From assembly GCA_963828285.1 (NCBI GenBank), contig CAWHEB010000001.1, positions 1 to 64,000 on the forward strand: a stretch of 64,000 nucleotides of DNA, read 5' to 3'. Source of the stretch: DAIOEK01 sp963828285 (GTDB lineage Bacteria; Chloroflexota; Anaerolineae; Anaerolineales; Anaerolineaceae). Below are positions 10,334-20,414 of the stretch, in pieces (within the stretch, counting starts at the first letter, position 1; every line of letters begins with the position of its first letter). The notes beneath the pieces were generated by a model. The model did not search any database. It saw nothing but the letters and a program-made list of their open reading frames with translations, and had not been told where the DNA came from. Position numbers and translations under genes: made by a program.

Positions 10334-11374
10334 TTATCCGGCAAAGACATTTGAAAACGCATTCAAAACATCATCAACCGATTTGTCATTTATCCAATAA
10401 TGGACCACCAGCCGGAATCGTCGGTCTCCAACGACACCAACTTTTACTTTATATTCAAGGAGTTGGCGGGCAACATCGGCAGCACTCTGTTTTACCCCAT
10501 CGGCTAAATTGGCGAAGATCATATTGGTATAAGGACTATTCGTATCGAGACTCAATCCGGGAAGTTTGCGCAAGCCTTCGGCAAGTTTTGCTGCCCGTTT
10601 ATGATCTTCTTCCAACCGAGTGGACATCTTCTCCAGCGCAACAATTCCTGCTGCAGCAAGAACACCTGCTTGACGCATACCACCACCCAATTGCTTGCGG
10701 ATTCTTCTAGCCTTATCAATAAAGTGTTTAGATCCACAAAGTACTGATCCAACCGGTGCGCATAAGCCTTTACTTAAACAGAAAGTAACTGAATCAACCG
10801 GATCGACCAGTTTTCTTACATCAACTTTCAAAGCCGTTGCAGCGTGGAACACTCTGGCTCCATCCAGATGCAGACTTATTCCCTGGTCTTTTGCCATTTG
10901 TGCAACCTGCTGGGTATATTCCACTGTGAGAGGAACACCACCGCAACGGTTATGTGTATTTTCCAGGATGATCTGGCGGGTTGTTGGGAAATGAACATCC
11001 ACTTTGCGGATGGCATTTTTAATATCATCCATTTTGAGGGTTCCGTCGGTCTGGTTGTTCAATACGTAAGGATGGACTCCACCCAGAGCAGAGATACCAC
11101 CAACTTCAAACAAAAAAGTATGAGCAAGATTGCCTAGAATAACTTCATCACCTCGATTACATACAGCCATAACCGCGATCAAATTTCCCATCGTACCGGA
11201 TGTTACAAATAGTCCGGCTTCCTTCCCCATTTGGCTTGCAGCCATTTCTTGCAGTTTATTGATGGTTGGATCTTCACCAAAAACATCATCGCCGACGTCG
11301 GCATTTGCCATTGCTTCACGCATCTCATCAGTAGGATGAGTGACTGTATCTGATCTCAGATCGATAAATTCCAT
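10334..11374 (-). CDS. ltaE: Low-specificity L-threonine aldolase
   Basis: PLP enzyme of fold type I that cleaves L-threonine or allo-threonine to glycine and acetaldehyde. The family opening MEFIDLRSDTVTHPTDEMR is present, then GDDVFGEDPT, SGTMGNLIAVMA, ENTHNRCGG, LHLDGARVFHA and the PLP lysine in FCLSKGLCAPVGSVL. About 346 aa, normal length. ATG 11374 is preferred over the GTG at 11383 because GAGGTG lies six bases upstream of it. The stop of rluD overlaps this ribosome-binding site, so the gene is the last member of an ileS-lspA-rluD-ltaE operon. Confidence 0.9.
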   Translation of the reverse strand: MEFIDLRSDTVTHPTDEMREAMANADVGDDVFGEDPTINKLQEMAASQMGKEAGLFVTSGTMGNLIAVMAVCNRGDEVILGNLAHTFLFEVGGISALGGVHPYVLNNQTDGTLKMDDIKNAIRKVDVHFPTTRQIILENTHNRCGGVPLTVEYTQQVAQMAKDQGISLHLDGARVFHAATALKVDVRKLVDPVDSVTFCLSKGLCAPVGSVLCGSKHFIDKARRIRKQLGGGMRQAGVLAAAGIVALEKMSTRLEEDHKRAAKLAEGLRKLPGLSLDTNSPYTNMIFANLADGVKQSAADVARQLLEYKVKVGVVGDRRFRLVVHYWINDKSVDDVLNAFSNVFAG

Positions 11375-11384
11375 GAGATTCACC

Positions 11385-12311
11385 TCATTTTAAATTGGAT
11401 ATTACCTTTTCAAGTTCAGCGGGAAGAGGGGCTTGAAAGGTTTGTGGTTTTTCAGACTCTGCTAGTGAAATGGTTATCTGGGAAGCGTGGAGAAAATGAC
11501 GGTTGATGCCGATTGATGAGTGCTTGTAACCGTACAAGGTATCCCCAGCGATGGGACAACCAATGAAGGATAAATGCACCCTGATCTGGTGTGTTCTTCC
11601 AGTGAGAGGGTGGACTTCCAATAAAGAGTAATCTGAAAAGACCTTCAGTGTGCGATAGTCGGTTTGTGCTTCGCGTCCTTTATCCTTTGAGACAACTGCC
11701 ATTCTTAAACGGTGGGATGGATCTCTTGCGATGGCTGCTTCAACTATACCTTCCGGTGTCGGTGGATGGCGATCCACAAGGGCGGTATATATTTTGCGTA
11801 ATGAGCGGTGCTTAAATTGGCTCTGCAGCCAAAGCATGGTGGGATCGTCTTTTGCCAGTAAGATGATCCCGGAGGTGTCTTTATCTAACCGATGGACAAC
11901 CCCAGGGCGACCTTCACCCGCTATGCCGATCATTTCAGGTGCATGTCCAAGAACCGCATTGATTAAAGTCCCGGATTGATGACCAAAGGAAGGATGTACA
12001 ACCATTCCTGCAGGTTTGTTGACGATGAGGACATGGTCATTTTCAAAGAGTATATCTAAAGGGATATCTTCAGCTTCCACCGTTGTCGGTATTGGTTCAG
12101 AGATGGTCAAGCTGACGGTATCATCAGGTTCAAGTTTGTATCCTGATTTCGTGACAGTTTTTCCATTCACCATTACCGATCCATCTTCGATCAATTTTTG
12201 GAGACGGGTACGGGTTAAACTTTCGAAGTTGATAACGAGAAACTTATCCAACCTTTCGGTTTGATCCCCGTCAAAAACGAATTCTGAAATTTCAGGCAAT
12301 CTCATCACCAT
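11385..12311 (-). CDS. rluD: RluA-family pseudouridine synthase
   Basis: Converts uridine to pseudouridine in 23S rRNA or tRNA. 308 aa with an N-terminal S4 RNA-binding domain (about residues 15-75: RLDKFLVINFESLTRTRLQK) and the RluA catalytic core. The core includes the signature GVVHRLDKDTSGIILLAK with the catalytic Asp, then TDYRTLKVF and LLEVHPLTGRTHQIRVHL. The start overlaps the end of lspA by 20 bp, as is common in the lspA-rluD pair of many bacteria, so translation is probably coupled. RluA subfamily members differ in target site; rluD is assigned by length, S4 domain and neighbour. Confidence 0.88.
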   Translation of the reverse strand: MVMRLPEISEFVFDGDQTERLDKFLVINFESLTRTRLQKLIEDGSVMVNGKTVTKSGYKLEPDDTVSLTISEPIPTTVEAEDIPLDILFENDHVLIVNKPAGMVVHPSFGHQSGTLINAVLGHAPEMIGIAGEGRPGVVHRLDKDTSGIILLAKDDPTMLWLQSQFKHRSLRKIYTALVDRHPPTPEGIVEAAIARDPSHRLRMAVVSKDKGREAQTDYRTLKVFSDYSLLEVHPLTGRTHQIRVHLSFIGCPIAGDTLYGYKHSSIGINRHFLHASQITISLAESEKPQTFQAPLPAELEKVISNLK

Positions 12312-12861
12312 CTTTCGGATTTACTTCTTTAATTTCCGCAACTTCTGGTGAAGTAATGGATTTTGCCTTTTTGTCACTGATCCAAATTCCCAATAACAGG
12401 ACCGCAACACCTACAGATATGCATGAATTTGCTACATTGAAGACAGCAAATGTACCAACCGACATAAAATCTGTGACCTGGCCAACAGTAATCCGGTCTA
12501 TCAGATTCCCTAAAGCTCCACCTAATTGCATTCCCAGTGCAAACCGGATTACTTTATCGTCTGAATCGACCCTGGGATAGTAGTAGATAATTGCGCTGGA
12601 CACAATGATGGCAAGAACCATGAAGACGATATTGTATCCTTGCAGAATACCAAACGCAGCACCGGTATTGTTCCAGTGTACGATCCTTGCATATGGTGCC
12701 AGCCACTCAAATGGGCTCCAGGATTCCCCAAATGCGAGATTATTTCTTACCAACAGCTTGGTTATTTGATCCAAACCAATGATAACGATGGCAATTGTGA
12801 AAAGCTGCCAGTATTTTATAAAAATTTTCTTCAATTTTCCTCCGAATGGAATGGGATCCAT
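12292..12861 (-). CDS. lspA: Signal peptidase II (lipoprotein signal peptidase) with Asp-to-Asn at a catalytic site
   Basis: Membrane aspartyl protease that removes the signal peptide of diacylated prolipoproteins. 189 aa with four hydrophobic segments. Family motifs: VIIGLDQITKLLVRN, NNTGAAFGIL, LGGALGNLIDRITVGQVTDF with the first catalytic Asp. The second catalytic Asp, in the usual FNxAD, reads FNVANSC here (codon AAT). That substitution would be expected to impair peptidase activity unless it is a base error. The ATG overlaps the ileS stop by one base (TAATG). It sits between ileS and rluD, the classical order. The C-terminal tail is acidic and variable. Confidence 0.85.
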   Translation of the reverse strand: MDPIPFGGKLKKIFIKYWQLFTIAIVIIGLDQITKLLVRNNLAFGESWSPFEWLAPYARIVHWNNTGAAFGILQGYNIVFMVLAIIVSSAIIYYYPRVDSDDKVIRFALGMQLGGALGNLIDRITVGQVTDFMSVGTFAVFNVANSCISVGVAVLLLGIWISDKKAKSITSPEVAEIKEVNPKDGDEIA

Positions 12862-15800
12862 TATGATGCTTTTTCGATCGTCAGCGCAATTGTCTCACCG
12901 TCAAATTCATCCTGGAACCAGCTTTCACCACTTAGACTCTGAGATTTCATTGAAAGACAGAGAGTTTCATTCTTAATGTATTCACTGTTGGATTCAATCG
13001 CCCGGGATAGTAAAGGCGATGCCGCGTACGTCAGATGAATTCTATCCGATATTTCAAATTCACGGGATTTACGCAGGTCTTGGACCCTACGGACGAATTC
13101 GCGGGCCAGACCTTCCTTAACCAGCTCAGGTGTTAGATCTGTGACCAGAGCAGCCAGATAAGCACCTTCTGAAGCGACCGCGTAACCGGATTTTGCCTGG
13201 GCGCGGACTTCTACTTCTTCAGGAAGAATATCATAGACGTTGTTCTCCACTTCAACCGGAAGAGCTAAACCCTGAAGCAGTGTATTGGCTGCTTGATCCG
13301 CAGGTACACCCATCAAGGCTGTTCGGATCGCCGGGAAGAGTTTTCCATACTTTTGTCCAAGCTGTTTGGGCAATGGATTCAACGAATAGGAGACGGCTTC
13401 GCCACTGGCATCCAACGTTCGAACACTTTTTACATTCAATTCGTCCGCAAGCAGATCGGCATACTTGCTTACCACTTTTTTCTCCTCTGCATTACCCAGG
13501 GAGAAAGCAACTTCAGCAAGAGGTTGACGAACTTTTCTATTTGCTTTGTTACGTGCACCATGACCAAGAGATGCGAGCCGCATGACCAGATCCATCTCGG
13601 CATTCAAGCTGTCGTCGATTAGAGATACATCGAAAGTTGGCCATTCGGCCAAATGCACAGAATTCGGTGCCTGCGGATCTAAAGAAATGACCAGATTTTG
13701 ATAGAGTTCATCAGACATGAATGGCATGGTTGGCGCCAATAATTTACTCACGGTGACCAGAGCAGAATAAAGGGTGGCGTACGCTGCGTTTTTATCCGCA
13801 TCCGTATCACTCTTCCAGAATCGTCTTCTCGATCGGCGCAAAAACCACGTGGAAAGTTGATCCACAAATACTTCGAGCGGACGGGTTGCCCCGGTGACAT
13901 CGTATTCTTCGTACGCCCTGGTTACATCCCGGATCAATGCATTCATCGAGGACAACAGCCACTTATCAAGGTCCGAATATTCTGGTTTCACCTGATCGTT
14001 CGGGACCCATCCATCCAGTTTTGCATAGGTGACAAAGAATGAGTAGGTATTCCACAGGGTCAGAGTGAAGTTTCTGACCACATCTCCCACCAGTTCCATG
14101 GAGAAGCGCCTTTCCTGACCGGGAGGGCTGGAAGTGAACAAGCACCATCGGAATGCATCCGCGCCATGAGTATTGAGTACAACCCATGGATCGACGATGT
14201 TTCCACGCGTCTTGGACATCTTGGATCCTGTTTCATCCAGAATAAGGCCAAGGCATAATACATTTTTATATGCAATTTTTTCAAATAGCAATGTACTGAT
14301 GGCGTGCAATGAGTAGAACCATCCACGGGTTTGATCAACTGCTTCACAAATGTAATCAGCTGGATATTGCTGCTTGAACATATCCTGGTTCTCAAACGGG
14401 TAATGCCATTGAGCAACCGGCATCGAGCCTGAATCGAACCATACATCGATCAGTTCGGGAACCCGCTTCATCATTTCACCGCATTTCGCACAAGGGAAGC
14501 ATACATTATCCACGTGAGGACGATGCAGATCAAGTGAACTGAGATCCCGCTTGGAACGTGCAGATAATTCTTCCACACTGCCAAAACATTCCTGCTCACC
14601 ACAGCCTTCGCATACCCATACCGGCAGGGGAGTGCCCCAGTAACGATTCCGCCCCAAAGCCCAATCGATATTGTTGCTCAGCCAGTTTCCAAACCTGCCG
14701 TTTTTAATGTGAGACGGCACCCAGTTGATGGTTCCATTCAAAGCAACCATCTTGTCTTTGTATTCCGATGTTCGAACATACCAGGTAGGTCTGGCCATAT
14801 AAAGTAGCGGGGTATGGCATCTCCAACAGAACGGATAGGTGTGCGTATAGGTATCTAATCTGAATTGCAAACCTCGAGCTGCCAGATCGGCGGCGATCAA
14901 CGGATCGGCGTCTTTCACAAATTGGCCACTCCAGGGACGAATATCCTTGATGAATGATCCGTCCGCGGCGACAGTTTGCAGCATTGGCAAATTATTTTCT
15001 GCTGCTACTGCCATATCCTCAGCACCAAAAGCAGGGGCAATATGGACCAGACCGGTACCATCATCTGTGGTCACATAATCTGCATTGACGACGTAATATG
15101 CCGGTTTATCGGGACTGATGAAGGTGAATAACGGTTGATATTTTTTCCCTTTCAGACTGCGACCTTTGTAACTCTCAACCACTTTGACCGTTTCATCGGG
15201 AAATACTTTCTGAACCAGTGACTCTGCCAAAATCAACCGTTCTGTGCCGCCTTCAGGGAGATCACGTTCAATGGTGACATAATCCACATTCGGATGAGCA
15301 GCTACGGCTACATTTGCAGGTAATGTCCATGGAGTAGTGGTCCAGACCAACAATGATGTCCCGGGTTTATCAACCAGGGGTAGACGGAAGAAGATGGATG
15401 GATCTTGAGTTTCACGATAGCCTTGGGCGACTTCATGATCTGATAGTGGTGTTCCGCAGCGTGGGCAGTAGGGAACAACCTTAAACCCCTGATAGAGCAG
15501 ATTCTTATCCCAAAAATTCTTTAAGATCCACCAAACAGATTCGATATATTCATTCTTATAGGTTACATAAGCAGTTTCAAAATCAACCCAGTAACCAATG
15601 CGCTCGGTGAGTTTTTCCCATTCCTGAATGTAAGTGAAGGCGGATTCACGGCAAAGATCATTGAATTTTGATATGCCATAATCTTCAATTTGCTGTTTAT
15701 TGGTAAAGCCCAGCTTCTTTTCAACTTCGATCTCAACCGGTAATCCATGGGTATCCCATCCGCCGCGCCGGCTTACGTGAAAACCCTGCATGGTTTTGTA

Positions 15801-16013
15801 TCTCGGGAAAATATCCTTGAAGGCACGCGCCAATACATGATGTACTCCTGGCCGACCATTCGCTGTCGGAGGACCTTCATAGAAAACATACTCAGGACCT
15901 CCCCGGCGTTGTTCTTCTGTATGTTTGAAGACGTTGTAGACTTTCCAATGGCGGAGCATGCGCTCTTCCATCTGGATCACATCAAGTTTTGGCGATACAG
16001 CTTTGAATGACAT
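12861..16013 (-). CDS. ileS: Isoleucyl-tRNA synthetase, type 2, with swapped GVHH signature
   Basis: Charges tRNA-Ile. 1050 aa from ATG 16013, which has GGAG seven bases upstream; the open frame extends 21 codons further but into the T-box leader. It matches eukaryal-like IleRS2, as in Thermus: EGPPTANGRPGVHHVLAR, RRGGWDTHGLPVEIEVEKKL, YCPRCGTPLSDHEVAQGY. The editing-domain entry is WTTTPWTLPANVAV, and the KMSKS loop is SKMSKTRGN. The HIGH motif is GVHH instead of HxGH, a first/third-residue swap. In published structural work on IleRS2 this swap confers hyper-resistance to mupirocin. It heads the ileS-lspA-rluD-ltaE operon and is controlled by a T-box. Confidence 0.95.
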   Translation of the reverse strand: MSFKAVSPKLDVIQMEERMLRHWKVYNVFKHTEEQRRGGPEYVFYEGPPTANGRPGVHHVLARAFKDIFPRYKTMQGFHVSRRGGWDTHGLPVEIEVEKKLGFTNKQQIEDYGISKFNDLCRESAFTYIQEWEKLTERIGYWVDFETAYVTYKNEYIESVWWILKNFWDKNLLYQGFKVVPYCPRCGTPLSDHEVAQGYRETQDPSIFFRLPLVDKPGTSLLVWTTTPWTLPANVAVAAHPNVDYVTIERDLPEGGTERLILAESLVQKVFPDETVKVVESYKGRSLKGKKYQPLFTFISPDKPAYYVVNADYVTTDDGTGLVHIAPAFGAEDMAVAAENNLPMLQTVAADGSFIKDIRPWSGQFVKDADPLIAADLAARGLQFRLDTYTHTYPFCWRCHTPLLYMARPTWYVRTSEYKDKMVALNGTINWVPSHIKNGRFGNWLSNNIDWALGRNRYWGTPLPVWVCEGCGEQECFGSVEELSARSKRDLSSLDLHRPHVDNVCFPCAKCGEMMKRVPELIDVWFDSGSMPVAQWHYPFENQDMFKQQYPADYICEAVDQTRGWFYSLHAISTLLFEKIAYKNVLCLGLILDETGSKMSKTRGNIVDPWVVLNTHGADAFRWCLFTSSPPGQERRFSMELVGDVVRNFTLTLWNTYSFFVTYAKLDGWVPNDQVKPEYSDLDKWLLSSMNALIRDVTRAYEEYDVTGATRPLEVFVDQLSTWFLRRSRRRFWKSDTDADKNAAYATLYSALVTVSKLLAPTMPFMSDELYQNLVISLDPQAPNSVHLAEWPTFDVSLIDDSLNAEMDLVMRLASLGHGARNKANRKVRQPLAEVAFSLGNAEEKKVVSKYADLLADELNVKSVRTLDASGEAVSYSLNPLPKQLGQKYGKLFPAIRTALMGVPADQAANTLLQGLALPVEVENNVYDILPEEVEVRAQAKSGYAVASEGAYLAALVTDLTPELVKEGLAREFVRRVQDLRKSREFEISDRIHLTYAASPLLSRAIESNSEYIKNETLCLSMKSQSLSGESWFQDEFDGETIALTIEKAS

Positions 16014-16039
16014 ATCGTTTCTCCATAGAAGATACTTCA

Positions 16040-16332
16040 CAGGGTTATGGGTATCAAGAAAAAATAAAACTCCCATCCCCTCAGGGACGAGAGCAGATTT
16101 CTCGCGGTACCACCCTGCTTCCTGATCATCAGGCGCTTGAACAGGATTATTTCTCGGACAATAATCCCTGCCTTGATAACGGGCGGCTTTCCCGGTGCGC
16201 TTACTTCCGGTGGATTTCCGGGTTCAGTTTACAGCTACGGAAGGATTTTCGACTTGCTTCACGACCCGTTTTTCAGCTGCCACGGGCTCTCTGCCGTTGA
16301 TACAAGCCTACTCGTTTCCATCATCGCCTGGT
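16040..16332 (-). promoter_or_regulatory. T-box riboswitch (tRNA-Ile-responsive leader of ileS)
   Basis: Cis-acting leader that reads tRNA charging. The universal T-box sequence AGGGTGGTACCGCG lies at 16116-16103. Upstream is a stem I with an AGAGAGC element, a GCAGCTGAAAAACGGG loop and a likely specifier loop GTCGAAAATCC whose ATC (16246-16244) is an isoleucine codon. Downstream is an intrinsic terminator, stem 16094-16071, followed by TTTTATTTTTT. Uncharged tRNA-Ile binding at the T-box bulge should favour the antiterminator and allow ileS transcription. The specifier position is my reading by analogy; the T-box and terminator are seen directly. Confidence 0.93.
16051..16094 (-). terminator. 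T-box conditional terminator of ileS
   Basis: Minus-strand stem CTCTCGTCCC / GGGATGGGAG with a four-base loop, then a T-rich run (TTTTATTTTTT). It lies immediately after the T-box sequence, 60 bases before the ileS start. Its 5' arm follows the T-box sequence that pairs in the alternative antiterminator. Confidence 0.85.
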
Positions 16333-16338
16333 GAGAAG

Positions 16339-16367
16339 ATTATGCCATATATGATGGACAGCGTCAA
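16339..16367 (-). promoter_or_regulatory. Promoter of the ileS T-box transcript
   Basis: Minus-strand TTGACG (16367-16362), a 17-base spacer, then CATAAT (16344-16339). This is a near-consensus vegetative promoter placed just upstream of the T-box stem I, predicting transcript start near 16332. Confidence 0.75.
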
Positions 16368-16377
16368 TGAGGATGAA

Positions 16378-16404
16378 AAGGGACGGGGTTTGCCCCGTCC
16401 CTTT
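16378..16404 (-). terminator. Intrinsic terminator after the Fn3-repeat gene
   Basis: Perfect nine-base stem GGGACGGGG / CCCCGTCCC with a short loop, followed on the minus strand by TTTTC. It lies ten bases after the stop at 16414 and separates the surface-protein gene from the ileS promoter. Confidence 0.75.
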
Positions 16405-16413
16405 CTGATGTTG

Positions 16414-19400
16414 TTATGGCGTATAAGTGATCGCACGGGAAGTTGTCCACGCGGTTGTATCTCCGCGGACACGCCAGTAATAAGTCGTTCCGTTGATCAT
16501 TGCGATGGACATTGTCGCACCAGTGCCTGTTGTGGTTTGACTCCAGTAAACAGTACCTGTTTCGCAGGTATCCACAGTACATACTTGGATGGTGAAGGAT
16601 GTCGATGAACCGGCAGGATCCCAGTCAAAATGGGGAGTACTGTCATGGGTTGTGTATCCGTCTGCCGGGATCAAAGCACCTGGAGCAGCTTCCGGAGTTT
16701 TGAAAGATCGGGTGACCGACCAGGCTCCATAAGCGTCATCTGTGTCCACTGAACGGACATGCCAGTAGTAGGTTTTGAATACTGCCAGATTGGATGCGAA
16801 AGTATAGGTTTCTTCGGTGATGTTATTGAAGGTCTGAACTCCGCTGGTAAAGCTGGAATTCAAGGCGATCTGAAGTGTGTAATTATCCGCACCAGGAACA
16901 TTTGTCCAGGTCAGAGTCGGCTTGTAAGTGTATTGTTGAGCGCCATTCGCTGGAGCAGTCAACGCTGGAGGTGGTGGCGGATTGGGGGTCAGGAATGCAG
17001 TCGGATCTGAAGGCAGACTTGAATTGGTTCCATTTGCTGCAACAGTCCAATAGTAAGTGGTATTGGCATCCAAATCGCTACTGATGGTGTAACTAACCGT
17101 GCTGGTGCTTGGAGCAGTCACACTGTAGGAGGTCGAAGGAGCTGACATATCTGAGTTTTTCGACAGCTTCAAAGTATAGCTGGTTGCTCCAGTTACTTTG
17201 TTCCACACGAAAACCTGGCGAAGTGCGTTGCCTGTGGTTATCGGAGAGATCACGACTGGAGGAAGCATAGCCGTTCTGAAGAGCCCTGTCGATGACCAAA
17301 TACTATAAGCGCCATCTGCATTCACTGAGCGAACACGCCAGTAGTAACTCTTATTCGATGACAGATTGGATAATGGTGTGTAGTCTGAAGATACATCTGC
17401 GGTCGAATCGTCTACGGCAAACGAACTGAATGCAGAGGACAATGAAACCTGGATGTCGTAATGGTCAACTGCTGAACTTCCAGACCCAGCCACATCATTC
17501 CAATTAAAGGTTGGTGTGTAATCCGTTAGTAAAACAGAGCCAACCGGGGATGCAGGAACAGGAACACCTGGAGGTGTTGGGGATGTGAACAATTCGGTAT
17601 CTGACCACTGGCTGGGATTGGTTCCATTGGCTTTAACATGCCAGTAGTACGAAATTCCCGGTGTAAGAAGGGTAGTTATTGTTAGCGAAGGTGTTGCGCT
17701 ATTTCCGCTCACTGTAGCGTTGACCACGCCAGTTGTAAAGAGTGCATTGGTTGCCAACTGGAAAGAATACCCGGTTAATCCTGTGTTGTTTACAGGACGA
17801 CTCCAGGTGAAGGGCGGTTTTAGTGACATTGCGGGATTACCCGGATCGACCGGTGATGTTAAGACCGGAGCGAACATGGCGGTTCTAAAATTCCGAACAG
17901 CCGACCAAAGGCTAAAACCAACACCATCATTGGTCGATCTCACCCGCCAGTAGTAAGTAACATTTGGATCGAGATCACTACCCGGAGTATAAGTGGATGA
18001 TGCGACACCGGTCTGGTTAATCACTGTGGTACTAAAGCTGCTTGATGAAGAGACCTGGATATGATAGGTGATGGAAGATCCACTAACATCATTCCAATCC
18101 ATGGTCGGGGTATAGTCAGTGGCGAAGAATGTGCCAGTGGCTGGAGAGAGCAGAGTTGGAACTCCGGGAGGGTTGGGGGTCACAAAGCTGAGAACATTCG
18201 ACCATCCACTCGGACGGGTGCCATTCGCTTTTACCCGCCAGTAATAAGTAGTACTGCGGGCCAGATCAGCGCTAGGTGTTGAGGTCGGTGAAACCGGATT
18301 GCCTGTGATGGTTTTTGAAATCAAGCCAGATGTAAAGATGTTGTTCTTTGCAATCTGGATGGTGTAACCGGTCAATCCAGTATTGTCTACAGGTCGCGAC
18401 CAGGAGAAAACTGGTCTCAGCATATCCGCAGTACCATCCGGGGATGCTGCAACGGGTGCAGTCATGGGAGTTTTGAACGAAAAGGTCGATGACCAGACAC
18501 TTTCGGCTGATGACGCATTTACCGCTTTTACCCGCCAGTAATAGGTCTTGTTGGGGAGTAGTACCGATCCGCTGGTCCAGGTTGTCGAAGGAATACTGGA
18601 TTCTTCCACAAATGAAGTAAAGTTTGTATTTGTATCATATTGCAGAGTGTAAGAAACGGCTCCAGTAGATGCGTTCCATACAGCAACCAGACTATCAGAC
18701 AGATATGTCGAGCCGTTAGCTGGAGTCTTCAAAGTAGGTGTCCCAGGAGGTATGGGCGACAAAAAGTTCATCGGAACCGACAACAAACTGGGATTGGTTC
18801 CCTTGGTGGTTACACACCAGTAATAGTTGGTGTTTGGTTTCAAACTGGAAGAGACTGTATATATAACCGGATCTGCTGACGTGGTTGCAATGCTATAAGT
18901 AAAACTGGGTGAGGAGCAATCGGTTCTGGTAGAGATTTGAAGGGTATACCCTGCATTTCCGACGACCCGATTCCATTGGAAGGTGGGTCGCAGGGTAATG
19001 GTCGATATGGAAGGAGAAATCAATGTCGGGATGGGCAGCCGTGTCTTAAACAGACGAACGGAAGACCAACCACTGAAATAGTGTTCCGCTTGCGCTGACT
19101 GCACGAACACGCCAGTAATACGACTTGTTTGGATCCAGTCCCGTTACTGATGAATAAGTGACTGGCGATGAGCTGTTCGGAATGCCTGTATCTTCGAAGA
19201 CAATATCCGAAAACTTGGAAGTGGTCCCGATTTGAAGTTGATAGTGATCTACATATGGGCTGGATGCATTCCATTTCAACAATAATGTGGGTAGATCGAC
19301 CATTCCGGTTTGTGCAGGTGTCACGAGGGCTGGTGCCCCGGAAAGATATGCCTGAACGGTCTTATTTGAATCAACATTGACTGTAATCGTCTTTGTAGTT

Positions 19401-20392
19401 TCTTCCGTGTTCCATTTCAAGAAGAGAAACCCTGTCTTTTCGGTTAGGGTCAAAGTCACATTCGTGCCTGGTTTGTATTTCGTTGAGAGGCAGTTGGGGG
19501 CTGGCGATCGAGTGATGGTTGCGCTCGTCGAAGGGCTCAGCGGTGTGGATAATGTGTAGCATGTGTCGAATGTGGAAGTTACGGCTAATGTTCCGCCACC
19601 TGTGGCAGACGCAGATAATTTCTCTGGTTTACCCAATGAAGACGCAGTTATACCGTTCGTTTCCTTCCACTGGATCACTTCGATGTAGTATTTGGTACCT
19701 GCTTCAACTGAAACAGAAACCTTCGAGGCTAAATTATCGGCACTTGCATTGATATCATCGTTACAGCCGACAAGGGTAAGAGAACTGACTGTCCCTGTCC
19801 AGATCCCAACTACAGTGTCGTAGTTACTTCCGGAGGTGTCAAACGTGAATAGTCCGGACGAACCCGGTGTGTATTCATACCAGACTGAATTTCCGCCTTT
19901 TGCATAATAGCAGGAGCTGAATGTGGGATCGGTGGATGAAGTGGTTGCCCCTGTGGTGTCGATGGTATCAGAGAAAACACTGAGTGTGATCTCATCCGCA
20001 TCTTCGAAATGGTCATTCGCCGGTGCTGAACTAAATGCTTGAATAGGAGCTTCATCAGTGACCACTTCCGTGGGTATTTCGGTGATGGTTGGGTCAACAG
20101 TTGGTGTCACTTCATATGTTGCTGTCACGACAGGGGTTTCAGTCACAACCGGAGACTCAGTTGGCAATTCTGTAGGTATATCAGTTGGTGGTGCGAGAGT
20201 TTCTGTGGGTAATGGTTCCACAGTTGCTGTTTCGCCCGGGAGTGTAGGTTCAACAGTGGGGGTAGACCCCGGTGTATCACTCTGAGCTAAGACAGGTGTA
20301 ACTGCACTGAAAAGCATGCTGCTGATGACTATGGCTGACATCAGGATGGTGGCAAGGTTAATTCTTTGTCCATATTTCTTTGAACTATGCAT
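16414..20392 (-). CDS. Secreted fibronectin type III-repeat surface protein (one frameshift)
   Basis: Two overlapping frames (20392-19046 and 19110-16414) form one protein of about 1325 aa; dropping one T from the run at 19076-19078 joins SASGTL to FSGWSSVRLF in register. ATG 20392 has AAGGTG upstream. Order: signal peptide ending near TPVLAQS; a Thr/Pro-rich stretch of about 80 residues; a PPC-like beta domain (ANDHFEDADEITLSVF, VWYEYTPGSSGLFTFD); an InlB-B-like repeat (FLKWNTEETTKTITV); then ten Fn3-like domains, each with a YYW core such as YYWRVRAV. No catalytic domain or sorting signal is seen. Likely an adhesin or sheath/surface-layer component. Confidence 0.8.
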
Positions 20393-20414
20393 TATTTTCA
20401 CCTTTCGTATTATT

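Noticed and set aside
13193..13622. Plus-strand open frames inside ileS
   Set aside because: Antisense to continuous IleRS coding sequence; no start signals.
16014..16076. Longer ileS start (21 extra residues)
   Set aside because: It lies in the T-box leader downstream of the terminator; ATG 16013 has a GGAG and matches the IleRS2 N-terminus.
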